From NCBI RefSeq assembly GCF_002213415.1, contig NZ_NJGU01000001.1:992001-1056000 (forward strand): 64,000 nucleotides of DNA, read 5' to 3'. The notes beneath the pieces were generated by a model. That model ran no database searches. It was not told the DNA's origin and worked only from the letters and a program-made list of their open reading frames with translations. The DNA comes from Herbaspirillum robiniae. Lineage in GTDB: Bacteria; Pseudomonadota; Gammaproteobacteria; Burkholderiales; Burkholderiaceae_D. Made by a program: the position numbers and the translations under genes. Below are positions 20,196 through 28,854 of the stretch, piece after piece; positions within the stretch are counted from its first letter, which is position 1, and every line of letters starts with the position of its first letter.

Positions 20196-20777
20196 ATGTC
20201 CCGCCTGACCAAAGCCCTGCCCCTCCTGCTGTCCCCGCTGCTCTGCCTGCCCGCGCTGGCGGCCGACGGCCATGATCACCACGGCAACCATCCGGCCCAC
20301 GTGCACGGCGTGGGCAAGCTGGACGTGGCGCTGGAAGGCAATACGCTGACGCTGCACCTGGACTCGCCGCTGATCAACCTGGTCGGCTTCGAGCATGCCG
20401 CCACCTCCACCCGCGACAAGGACACCGTGGAAGCCGCCGCCAAGATGCTGCGCGACGTCACCCGCATCTTCGTGACCGACGCCGCCGCCCAGTGCAAGCC
20501 GGCCGAAGTGCAGCTGGAATCGGCCGTGCTGCCGCCCGCGCTCCTGGGCGAGAAGGCGGTCACCACGCCCGAAGCCGCGCCCAATGACGGCCACGCCGAC
20601 CTCGACGGCGACTTCACCCTGGTCTGCGCCAGCCCCGGCGCGCTCAATACGGTGGACGTGGCCGGCCTGTTCCGCGCCTTCCCCGGCTTCCAGCGCATCG
20701 ATGTGCAACTGGCCACGCCCAAGAAGCAGGCCGCTTTCCAGCTGGCGCCGGGCAACAGCGCCATTCCGATCAACTGA
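20196..20777 (+). CDS. DUF2796 periplasmic zinc-binding protein (ZrgA-like)
   Basis: 193 residues. A signal peptide (LPLLLSPLLCLPALA) is followed at once by a histidine-rich stretch, DGHDHHGNHPAHVHG. The rest matches the DUF2796 pattern (LDVALEGNTLTLHLDSPLINLVGFEH, and a cysteine pair QCK/VCAS). DUF2796 proteins head zinc-starvation operons with a MacB-type ABC pair and a DUF3299 protein, as in the Vibrio cholerae ZrgABCDE system. It probably captures zinc in the periplasm. It is the first gene downstream of the double operator. The start is ATG at 20196, with a weak GGAAAA site. Confidence 0.85.
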   Translation: MSRLTKALPLLLSPLLCLPALAADGHDHHGNHPAHVHGVGKLDVALEGNTLTLHLDSPLINLVGFEHAATSTRDKDTVEAAAKMLRDVTRIFVTDAAAQCKPAEVQLESAVLPPALLGEKAVTTPEAAPNDGHADLDGDFTLVCASPGALNTVDVAGLFRAFPGFQRIDVQLATPKKQAAFQLAPGNSAIPIN

Positions 20778-20942
20778 TCGGGCCGCGCTGCGGCGTCCTG
20801 GCTGGGGAGTCAGGCCGTTGACAGCATGCCGGGGTATCATCGCCCCTGCTCCCGAGCATGTCCCTGGCCGTCGCCGTCCCGCCCGGTATCAGCATCGGCA
20901 TCAGATGCGCGCATCACCAGATTTTCCGCAGCAAGTCCCGAC

Positions 20943-21667
<725 letters not shown>

Positions 21668-21671
<4 letters not shown>

Positions 21672-22936
21672 AGCTGCTGCTGCGCCTGGCCGCCAAGAGC
21701 GCCTGGAACCGCCGTTTCACGCTGGGCCTGATGCTGCTGGCGATTGCCCTGTCCACCACCATGCTGCTGGGCATAGAACGGGTGCGCCATGAAGTGCGCG
21801 CCGGCTTCTCGCAGTCGGTGTCCGGCACCGACCTGGTGGTGGGCGCGCGCACCAGCCCGATCCAGCTGATGCTGTACGCCATCTTCCGCATCGGCGGCGC
21901 CACCAACAACATGGGCTGGGACAGCGCGCAGGCGCTGGCGCGCAACCCTGCCGTGGCCTGGACCATCCCGATCTCGCTGGGCGACTCGCACCGCGGCTTC
22001 CCGGTGCTGGCCACCAACGGCGATTATTTCCGCCACTTCCACTACGGCGACGGCCATGCGCTGCAACTGGCGCAGGGCCGGCCTTTCGCCGAGGTATTCG
22101 AGGCAGTGCTCGGCGCCGAGGTGGCCGACAAGCTGCACTACAAACTGGGCGACCACATCGTGCTGGCGCACGGCATGGGCGGCGCCCAACTGGCCCAGCA
22201 CGCCGACAAGCCCTTCGTCGTCACCGGCATCCTGGCGCGCACCGGCACGCCGGTGGACCGCACCGTGCACATCGGGCTGGACGGCATGGAAGCCATCCAC
22301 CTCGACTGGGAAGGCGGCGCGCCGCTGCCCGGCCTGCACATCGCCGCCAACCTGGTGAAAAAGTTCGACCTCACCCCCAAGAGCATCACCGCCGTGCTGG
22401 TGGGCCTGAAGAGCCGCGCCCGCGTGTTCGCCCTGCAGCGCGACATCGCCGACGGCGAGGGCTTGCGCGAACCGCTGATGGCGGTGCTGCCCGGCGTGGC
22501 GCTGGACCAGCTGTGGGACGTCGTGGGCATCGGCGAGAACGCCTTGCTGGTGGTGTCCGGCATGGTGGTGGTGGTCGGCCTGGCCGGGCTGGTGGCGGCC
22601 ATCCTCGCCAGCCTGGGCGAGCGCCGGCGCGAGCTCGCCATCCTGCGCTCGGTCGGCGCGCGGCCGTGGGATGTGTTCCTGCTGCTGTCGGTCGAAGGCC
22701 TGGGCGTGATGCTGGCCGGCGTGGCGCTGGGCGTGCTGTTGCTGACCGTGCTGCTGCTGGCGCTGGGTCCCACGCTGGCCTCGCAGTTCGGCATCGCGCT
22801 GCAGCCTGCGTGGCCTGCCGCCGGAGAATTACAATTGCTGCTCTGGACCGTCGTCGCCGGTTTCGCCGCCAGCCTGCTGCCGGGACTGCGCGCCTACAGG
22901 CTGAGCCTGTCCGACGGCCTTACCCCGAGAATCTGA
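21668..22936 (+). CDS. FtsX/MacB-type ABC permease (zinc-regulated operon)
   Basis: 422 residues with the four-helix MacB/LolC topology: helix 1 near 18-37, a large periplasmic domain (about 40-290) and three helices in the last 130 residues (LVVSGMVVVVGLAGLVAAILA, then GLGVMLAGVALGVLLLTVLLL). The FtsX-domain motif ASLGERRRELAILRSVGARP is present. The start overlaps the ATPase stop by four bases. The complex is energised by the preceding ATPase and probably acts together with the DUF2796 and DUF3299 proteins. Confidence 0.9.
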
Positions 22937-22951
22937 ACACCGAGTCCTGCT

Positions 22952-23728
22952 ATGAAAACCCTCTATTGGATAGGCGGCATCGTCGCCGCCGGCCTGCTCG
23001 TCGGCACCGGCGTGCGCCTGGCCGCGCATTCCGGCGACGACAAGGATGCCGCCCCCGTCACCAACCCCGCCAACGCCGCCACGGCCGCCGGCCAGCCGCT
23101 GGCCAGCAGCGTACCCGCGGTCACCGCCCGCGCCGACGGCGGCAGCACGGTCGACGGCGTGGCCGCCGCCACCGGCGGCCCCTACCAGGTGGGCGACCAC
23201 CTCAGGCAAAGCGTGACCGACACCGACCAGCCGTACAAGGCCTCCGGCAAGACCGTCAACGGCTACCAGGAAATCGCCTGGGAAAGCCTGATCCCCAAGG
23301 ACTGGGACGCCATGGCGCCGTTCAAGGGCCTGAAGCTGGACCAGATGCAGGACGACGACCCGCGCGCCGACGCCGCGCTGTGGAAGGCCAAAAAATACTG
23401 GAAGCAGGCGCCGGTCGATACCGCGATGGAAGGCCGCGCGGTGCGCCTGCCGGGCTTCGTGGTCTCGCTGGACCGCGAAGGCGAGGCGCTCAAGGAATTC
23501 CTGCTGGTGCCCTACTTCGGCGCCTGCATCCACGTGCCGCCGCCGCCGGCCAACCAGATCATCCACGTCAAGAGCGCCAAGGCCGTCAAGGACGTGCGCA
23601 CCATGGACGCGGTATGGATCAGCGGCGTGATCAAGGTCGAGCGCTCGGATTCGTCGATGGGCGCCTCCGGCTACAGCATGACGGCGGTCAAGGTCGAGCC
23701 CTACACCGCGCCGGACAACAACGGCTGA
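22952..23728 (+). CDS. DUF3299 protein (zinc-regulated operon)
   Basis: 258 residues. An N-terminal helix (LYWIGGIVAAGLLVGTGVRL) acts as an anchor or signal; a low-complexity Ala/Thr/Gly linker follows (about 30-85). The DUF3299 core includes EIAWESLIPKDW, VRLPGFVVSLD and a strongly conserved PYFGACIHVPPPPANQIIHV segment with a single Cys-x-His. Such proteins accompany DUF2796 and MacB-type transporters in Zur-controlled operons. The exact function is unknown. It is the last gene of the operon; a GC hairpin lies 16 bases downstream. Confidence 0.88.
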   Translation: MKTLYWIGGIVAAGLLVGTGVRLAAHSGDDKDAAPVTNPANAATAAGQPLASSVPAVTARADGGSTVDGVAAATGGPYQVGDHLRQSVTDTDQPYKASGKTVNGYQEIAWESLIPKDWDAMAPFKGLKLDQMQDDDPRADAALWKAKKYWKQAPVDTAMEGRAVRLPGFVVSLDREGEALKEFLLVPYFGACIHVPPPPANQIIHVKSAKAVKDVRTMDAVWISGVIKVERSDSSMGASGYSMTAVKVEPYTAPDNNG

Positions 23729-23744
23729 AGCCTCCCCTCTCCAT

Positions 23745-23772
23745 GCGCCGGCCCCGGGCAGCGGGCCGGCGC
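23745..23772 (+). terminator. GC-rich hairpin ending the zinc operon
   Basis: GCGCCGGCCC and GGGCCGGCGC form a ten-base stem directly after the DUF3299 gene. No U tract follows (pyrimidine-rich, mostly C), so termination may be weak or Rho-assisted. Confidence 0.45.
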
Positions 23773-23793
23773 CTCCCCTTCCCCGCCCCACGC

Positions 23794-24720
23794 TTATTCA
23801 CAGATTTTGGTGGCAAGCCTGTGGACAAGGCCTTAACAAGCCAGGCAAGTCCTTGATCGCAAAGGCCTTTTCAATGTCGCGACAAGATGCGGCGAAAAAC
23901 AGGCAACTCGTCCCGGCGAGGCGAAATCGCCCGCCATTCCTCTCGAACGCCCGCCCTCCGATCCCGCACATATCCACACTTTTTGGTGGCAAGCCTGTGG
24001 AAAAGCCGTTAACAAGCGCTCCAAGTCATTGATCGCAAAGCACTTTTCCCTCGCGCGGCAGGACGCGGCAAAAAACAGGCAGGCCCCGGTGAAGGAGAGC
24101 ACTCTCGCGCCACGCCAACGTTCCTCCCCGGCGCCCGCACAACTATCCACATATTTTGGTGGCAAGCCTGTGGACATCACCTTAAGAAGTCACTTAAGCC
24201 CTTGATTGGAAAGCGCTTTGTGCCGGCGTCGCAAAGCCGGGCAAAAAACAGTCAAACGGCGAAAAAACGGGGCTTCGGAGCTGCATGGCCTGGTCGCGAC
24301 CTGCCATGACATATCCACATTTATTGGTGGCAAGCTTGTGGAAAAGCACTGAACAAGCAAGACAAGCCCTTGATCTGAAACGACTTTCCGCGCGCGCAGC
24401 AAAGCGCGTCAAATAGCAGGCAGCCGGACGGCAGCTAGGCCAGGCCGTTCTTGGGTCTCCAGATGCGCCGGCGTCGCACCGGGATATCCACATTTTTTGG
24501 TGGCAAGCCTGTGGAAAAACCGTTAACAAGCGCCTCAAGTCATTGATAGGAAAGCACTTTTCATCTGCGCAGCAGGAGCAGGCGTCCGACCCGGCAAAAA
24601 ACCGCCGCCGCCGGAACGGCGCAGCCCGCCTGGCCGTCCCGGCGGATATCCACACATTCTGGTGGCAAGCCTGTGGAAAAGGCGTTAACAAGCGACTCAA
24701 GTCATTGAAACAAAAGGACA
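23794..24720. repeat. Array of six diverged ~170-bp repeats with paired DnaA-box-like 9-mers
   Basis: Six units are anchored by TGGTGGCAAGC at 23809, 23985, 24158, 24326, 24499 and 24661 (steps 176, 173, 168, 173, 162). Each core has a left box (TTATTCACA in unit 1; ATATCCACA in units 2, 4, 5 and 6; CTATCCACA in unit 3), the anchor, then a reverse box TGTGGA(A/C)A(A/T) about 18 bases on. A GTTAACAAG-like word, CAAGTCATTGAT and often GCACTTTTC follow. Left boxes match the DnaA consensus TTATNCACA at 8-9 of 9 positions; the commonest right box, read in reverse, is TTTTCCACA. Between cores the sequence diverges, apart from an A-rich GGCAAAAAACAGGCA-like word. Unit lengths differ by non-multiples of three and wobble bases are conserved, so selection acts on DNA or RNA, not protein. 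Confidence 0.85.
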
Positions 24721-25009
24721 TTCACTTCCTGACCGGCATCGGGCAAGAAAGCGGCATCGGGGGGAAGGAAAGAAAAGAAGAAAGGGAAAGCCAGAGCGCC
24801 AGAGGCGTCACCCGTCCACGGCTCACGACAAACCATGGACGGGTGTGGACGCACCCCGCGCCGCGTGACCGGGTCGGCTTTCGCCTGCCGGGAAGGGAGG
24901 ATCGCGGCTTCCAACACGTGTGCGTACTGCCGGGTTACAACGCCACTGTCCGGCGTGGGCGTGAAGCTCTCGAGAGAGATCGAATTCGGAACGGGCCTGG
25001 CCCGCGGAG
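24721..25009. other. Non-coding stretch after the repeat array
   Basis: No supported gene, repeat or promoter was found here. It starts purine-rich (about 24750-24790) and then has ordinary base composition. Open frames crossing it lack ribosome sites and conserved protein character. Confidence 0.4.
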
Positions 25010-25043
25010 AAAAAATAGCCTGCGATGCGCTCGCATCGCAGGC
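25010..25043 (-). terminator. Strong terminator on the minus strand
   Basis: GCCTGCGATGCG / CGCATCGCAGGC is a 12-base perfect stem with a two-base loop, followed on the minus strand by TATTTTTTC. It lies 300 bases beyond the DUF2026-like gene, so it ends either that transcript or an unannotated small RNA from the structured segment in between. Confidence 0.8.
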
Positions 25044-25090
25044 GAAACATCTGCAACAGGTACAGAGGAGACAGGTGGGATATTAATGAC

Positions 25091-25277
25091 CCCGTGTTAC
25101 ACGGGAATGACATCGCGCGATCCGATCGCGCGAAAGAAATTCAGGAGGGAAATACGGCCATGTCACGATGGCGTCACATAGCCCGGTTATCGTTACGGCT
25201 CTAGTGCGGTACATGCAACCGATATGCATGATCGCATGGTGTGTTGGACGCTCGTCCAGCACACCCTCCTTCGGAGG
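25091..25277. other. Hairpin-dense non-coding segment (candidate structured RNA)
   Basis: Four dyads lie close together: CCCGTGT-T-ACACGGG (25091-25105), CGCGCGATC-C-GATCGCGCG (25114-25132), a 12-base stem with one wobble around GCTC (25238-25265), and CCTCC-TTCG-GAGG (25265-25277), which on the plus strand has the stable C-UUCG-G tetraloop. No protein is supported, although AGGAGG at 25143 precedes a 14-codon frame at 25160. Confidence 0.4.
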
Positions 25278-25343
25278 CGTCCGCCTCAATTCTCCAAGAC
25301 ACCTGATTGAACAGCGCCAGAGCGACTGCGAACGCCTTGCGGA

Positions 25344-26012
25344 TTACCAGACGCCGTCGATGGCGGTCGCAATCAATTTGATGCGCGAGACTTCGCCCTC
25401 GCCACCCTGCAGCGCCAGGTCGTCGGGCATGGACTTGGGCGGCTTGCGGTACCAGTCGATGCAGACCTGGGACAGGTTGGTCAGCGCCTTCTTGGCCATG
25501 AACTGCTGCAACAGCTCGCGCGTGAGTTCGAGATTGGGGGCAAGGTGGAAGTCACCCGGCGCTGACAGCGCGGGGACGTCGGCGCTCATGCGGCCGAGGC
25601 TCTTCTGGAACATGCGGCGAGGCACCGGGAGCGCGTGGCCCGCCGCGGCGAGCAACTCCTGAAATACCGGCGCCATGAAGTCGATTGCATAACCATCGCA
25701 TTGAACCCAGGTATGGAATGCGTCATGGTTGCTCGATACGCTGCGGGCGTCTTCGCCCAGCGTGCCGAAGGACAGCGCGCCGCCGCCCTCCTGGTTGATC
25801 AGGTAGAACGCCGCGCCTGCAACGGGAAACGCATTGCGTTTATAAAACTTCTTCAGGATCTGTGCCGCGGTGACGCTGAAGAAAAAGCTTGCGGCCGGGA
25901 TGTCGGCTTCGACGCTCTGGAGCACGGAATGCACGACGCGGAAAATGCGCTGATAGTCGGCCAGCGGAATCAGCGGGCGCAGGTTCTGGGAGGATGGTGA
26001 TGAGTTTTGCAT
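25344..26012 (-). CDS. DUF2026-like protein, possible papain/transglutaminase-type fold
   Basis: 222 residues, soluble. It opens PLIPLADYQRIFRVVHSVL and has VAGAAFYLINQ and HDAFHTWVQCDGYAIDFMAP. The His-x-Trp and following Asp in the latter resemble the His-Asp part of transglutaminase-like or cysteine-peptidase sites. I associate this pattern with DUF2026, but from memory only. The start is ATG at 26012; the ribosome site is weak (purine-poor). It is flanked by the structured segment and the CTGC tract, with no functional partner nearby. The function is unknown. Confidence 0.6.
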   Translation of the reverse strand: MQNSSPSSQNLRPLIPLADYQRIFRVVHSVLQSVEADIPAASFFFSVTAAQILKKFYKRNAFPVAGAAFYLINQEGGGALSFGTLGEDARSVSSNHDAFHTWVQCDGYAIDFMAPVFQELLAAAGHALPVPRRMFQKSLGRMSADVPALSAPGDFHLAPNLELTRELLQQFMAKKALTNLSQVCIDWYRKPPKSMPDDLALQGGEGEVSRIKLIATAIDGVW

Positions 26013-26141
26013 GCCGCCATTTTCTCATGGAAAAGAACGGGCAAGCCGCTAGGCCGCTTCAGGGAGTGCAGCTGCACACTCCCGCTGCGTGACGCGCATG
26101 GGAACATTCGCGGATTCACGACTTGCCGTTCCACCCTCAAG

Positions 26142-26690
26142 GACTGCTTTACAGCTACTGCTTTGCTACGGGCACTGCCACTACAGGTACTGCTGCTACA
26201 GATGCTGCTACAGCGACTACGGACTGCCGGTACTGCCACTACCCCACTACGGGTACTGCGACTGCAACTGCAACTACGGGTACTGCATTGCCTCTGCTGC
26301 GATACTTCTACTGCGGCACTGCTACTGCGGTACTGCCATTGCGATACTGCTACTGCGGCTCTATTGCTTCGGTACTTCTACTGCATGCACTTTGCTGCGG
26401 ATACATCTGCTGCGGTACTGCCACTACAGGTACAAGCGATACTGCGATACCACGACTGCGAACTGCATACTGCAAACTCCCTGCTGCGAATTACGAACTG
26501 CGAACTGCGAATTACATGCTGCTCTGCTGCACTACTGCATTGCTTCTACTGCTTGCTGCGAACTCCGGCTTGAGCACCACTACTCTTGCGGATTCCTTGC
26601 TGCTACTGCTTCACTTCAAACCATACTGCCACTGCGACTGCCACTCCCCGGCCGCGATCCTCCGCGGCCCTGCTGCATCCCCTTGCTGCT
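26142..26690. repeat. Strand-asymmetric CTGC/TACTGC low-complexity tract
   Basis: By eye there are about 46 CTGC words in 549 bases and no GCAG. The commonest context is TACTGC, with GAACTGC, CACTGC and GCTGCTGC variants; spacing is irregular, mostly 5-15 bases. Base composition is far less GC-rich than the surroundings. All three plus-strand frames stay open for long distances, but they only read Cys/Tyr/Leu/Thr/Ala-rich repeats of the tract and lack a ribosome site, so I do not call a protein. The flanks 26013-26141 and 26691-26796 hold no gene. Confidence 0.85.
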
Positions 26691-26796
26691 CCCACTCCCC
26701 TTCCCGAAACCGTCGTGGTGACTGCTCACGGCCCCGTTTCGCGCCACGGCCTTCCGTTCCCCACGGAACGCCCGGCGCCGCATTCATTCGTTTCGT

Positions 26797-27114
26797 TCAG
26801 ACATCGTCCTTGCGCTGACCATGCAGGAAGCAGGTGCAGTTCAGGTCGTGATGCTCGGCGCAGTGGCGCAGCGACTGGCGCACCTCGACGTCGGCGAACA
26901 TCGGTTCCGGACCGATCTCGGCGCTCGAGAACAGCAGCGCCGACGCGTTCATCGCTTCGGGATCACGACGGCCTGCGTCGTCCAGCGACACTTCCATGCG
27001 ACCCCACTCGCGGTCGGTCTTCACGAACAGGTACATCAACACGGTGCAGAACATCAGGTAGCTGATGAACATCAGCGTGATCTCACCCGGTACGGATTCG
27101 GCGACGAAATGCAT
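26797..27114 (-). CDS. Small hypothetical membrane-anchored protein
   Basis: 105 residues, not recognised. A helix near residues 12-31 (LMFISYLMFCTVLMYLFV) is followed by a charged cytosolic or periplasmic tail with EWGRMEVSLDDAGRRDPEAMN and a Cys/His-containing end (RHCAEHHDLNCTCFLHG) that could bind a metal. The start is ATG at 27114, with a near-perfect AGGAGGT six bases upstream, which strongly supports translation. Its downstream end abuts the CTGC tract region. Confidence 0.65.
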   Translation of the reverse strand: MHFVAESVPGEITLMFISYLMFCTVLMYLFVKTDREWGRMEVSLDDAGRRDPEAMNASALLFSSAEIGPEPMFADVEVRQSLRHCAEHHDLNCTCFLHGQRKDDV

Positions 27115-27414
27115 GGCGACCTCCTATCAACGATTCATCAACAAGGGTCCATAGTTCAAATCGGCAATTCGTCCTGCTGCTCCGAATCCGGTGATACAGA
27201 CCGCGTTTCATTGATGCTCATGGTAGGCATTTGGCGACCCGACAACTATCGGGGAATTCCTGATTCTGGAAGGCCGCTATGGCGTCTGCGCCACATAGGG
27301 AAAAACCCGAGAAAACGACCCCGAAAACGGATCGCGAAAAGACAGCGCCGGCCACGCGACAGCCAGGGCCGGGCCGGCGCCATGGATGAGCTTGGCGGCG
27401 AGCGCAAAGAAGAG
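27115..27414. other. Intergenic region
   Basis: No supported gene. A 21-codon frame (27156-27221, minus) precedes the 105-residue gene but has no ribosome site. The promoter of that gene should lie here; I cannot assign it. Confidence 0.4.
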
Positions 27415-27454
27415 CGGAAAAAAGAAAACCCGCTTGGCTTGCGCGAGGCGGGTT
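27415..27454 (-). terminator. Terminator of the peptide-transport/M20 operon
   Basis: On the minus strand AACCCGC ... GCGGGTT is followed by TTCTTTTTTCC. It lies 140 bases beyond the amidohydrolase stop. Confidence 0.75.
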
Positions 27455-27593
27455 CAAACTCAAATGTCCAAGTCCAGGAGGTTTGAGGAGACGGGTTCAC
27501 TATATCGAAGCAGCTCCCGGACGTGAACGAAACAATCGTCATTCGCTTATTCGCCGGCGGCATAAGCAGCGCCGGCGCGACTTTGCATGCGCT

Positions 27594-28787
27594 TCAGCCC
27601 GGCTTGACCGGCATCCAGCGCTCCACCAGGCGAGTCCAGTAGGCCGCACCCACCGGAATATTCTCGTCGTTGAAGTCGTAGCCCGCGTTGTGCAGCATGG
27701 GCTTGCCCTGGCCGTTGCCCACCCGCAGGAAGCAACCCGGACGCTGCTGCAGGAAGTAGGCGAAGTCTTCGCTGCCGGCGATCGGGCCGAACGACGGAAT
27801 CACGTTTTCCTCGCCCACCAGCTCGGCCGCCACGCCGCGAGCGAACTCGGTCTCGGCGTCGCTGTTGACCAGCACCGGATAGCCGCGCAGGTATTCCACC
27901 TCGGCGCGCGCGCCGTAGCTGTCGGCGTGGGTGGCCACCAGCGCGCGGATGCGCTGCTCCAGCAACTCACGTACGTCCTGCTTGAAGGAGCGCACGCTGA
28001 GCTCCATCGTCGCGTACTCAGGAATGACGTTGGCGGCATGGCCGGCGTGCAGCGCCCCCACGGTGATCACCGCCGTCTCCATCGGGTCGACGTTGCGCGA
28101 GACCACGGTCTGCAGCGCCATCACCAGGCTGGCCGCGGTCACCACCGGATCGACCGAGAGATGCGGACGCGCCGCGTGGCTGCCGCGGCCGACGATCCTG
28201 ATCTTCACCGTATCGCAGGCGGCCATGAACGGCCCGCTGCGGAACATGAAGGTGCCGGTGGCCACGCCCGGATGGTTGTGGATGCCGAACACGGCGTCGC
28301 AGGGGAAGCGGTCGAACAGCCCGTCCTCCAGCATCTTCTGCGCCCCGCTGTTGAAGCCCGCCTCCTCGGCCGGCTGGAAGATCAGGTTCAGCGTGCCGTC
28401 GAAGTTGCGCGTGCGCGCCAGGTGTTTGGCCGCGCCCAGCAGCATGGCGGTATGGCCGTCGTGACCGCAGGCGTGCATGGTGCCGTGCTTGCGGCTGGCC
28501 CAGTCGAGGCCGGTTTCTTCGTGGATGGGCAAGGCGTCCATGTCGGCGCGCAGGCCGATGCTGCGTGCGCCGCCGCCGGCGCGCAAGGTGCCGACCAGGC
28601 CGTTGCCGCCGATGTTGCGGGTCACCGCATAGCCCCATTCTTCCAGTCGCGCCGCCACCAGCGCGGCGGTGTCGGCCTCCTCGAAGGACAGCTCGGGATG
28701 CTGGTGGATGTGACGGCGGATGCCGACGATCTCATCCTTGATGTCGTCCAGGTCGGCGACCTGGCACAGCGTATTGGCGTGGCTCAT
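27594..28787 (-). CDS. M20D-family amidohydrolase (hippurate hydrolase-like)
   Basis: A 397-residue cytosolic zinc hydrolase of N-acyl amino acids, in the M20D (hippuricase/HipO) branch. Features are HIHQHPELSFEE at the N-terminus, the metal ligands GTMHACGHDGHTAMLL, the catalytic glutamates in FQPAEEAGF, GSHAARPHLSVDP of the dimerisation domain, and the final metal site MLHNAGYDFNDE. The start is ATG at 28787 with GGAG 8 bases upstream. It is the last gene of the operon, 67 bases after another M20 enzyme, and probably deacylates an imported N-acyl amino acid or small peptide. Confidence 0.92.
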   Translation of the reverse strand: MSHANTLCQVADLDDIKDEIVGIRRHIHQHPELSFEEADTAALVAARLEEWGYAVTRNIGGNGLVGTLRAGGGARSIGLRADMDALPIHEETGLDWASRKHGTMHACGHDGHTAMLLGAAKHLARTRNFDGTLNLIFQPAEEAGFNSGAQKMLEDGLFDRFPCDAVFGIHNHPGVATGTFMFRSGPFMAACDTVKIRIVGRGSHAARPHLSVDPVVTAASLVMALQTVVSRNVDPMETAVITVGALHAGHAANVIPEYATMELSVRSFKQDVRELLEQRIRALVATHADSYGARAEVEYLRGYPVLVNSDAETEFARGVAAELVGEENVIPSFGPIAGSEDFAYFLQQRPGCFLRVGNGQGKPMLHNAGYDFNDENIPVGAAYWTRLVERWMPVKPG

Positions 28788-28854
28788 TGTTGTTCTCCGT
28801 GGGTATCCGTATAGCTCGGTGCAGGGCCGTGCATGGCCGTCGAACGGCGGCCGT

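Noticed and set aside
23794-24720. CRISPR array
   Set aside because: The period is about 170 bp with diverged units and non-uniform spacers; there are no cas genes.
23794-24720. The main chromosomal origin oriC
   Set aside because: The DnaA-like boxes are suggestive, but rpmH, dnaA, dnaN and gyrB are absent on both sides and most boxes deviate at position 1 or 3. I keep only the weaker claim of a DnaA-type binding cluster.
23833-24721. Minus-strand frames repeating a peptide like LLTxFPQACHQKxWI across the repeat array
   Set aside because: The repeats change frame between units and conserve third codon positions, so the recurring peptide is a by-product of the DNA repeat.
25165-25180. matS-like terminus site (GTCAC-GATGGC-GTCAC)
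   Set aside because: The halves are direct, not inverted, repeats and do not fit GTGAC-RNY-GTCAC.
25160-25204. A 14-codon frame after AGGAGG
   Set aside because: The Shine-Dalgarno is good but spaced 11 bases from the ATG; too short to support without translation data.
26007-26818. Cys/Tyr/Leu-rich proteins in all three plus frames of the CTGC tract
   Set aside because: Three overlapping frames translating the same low-complexity repeat, without ribosome sites or conserved residues.
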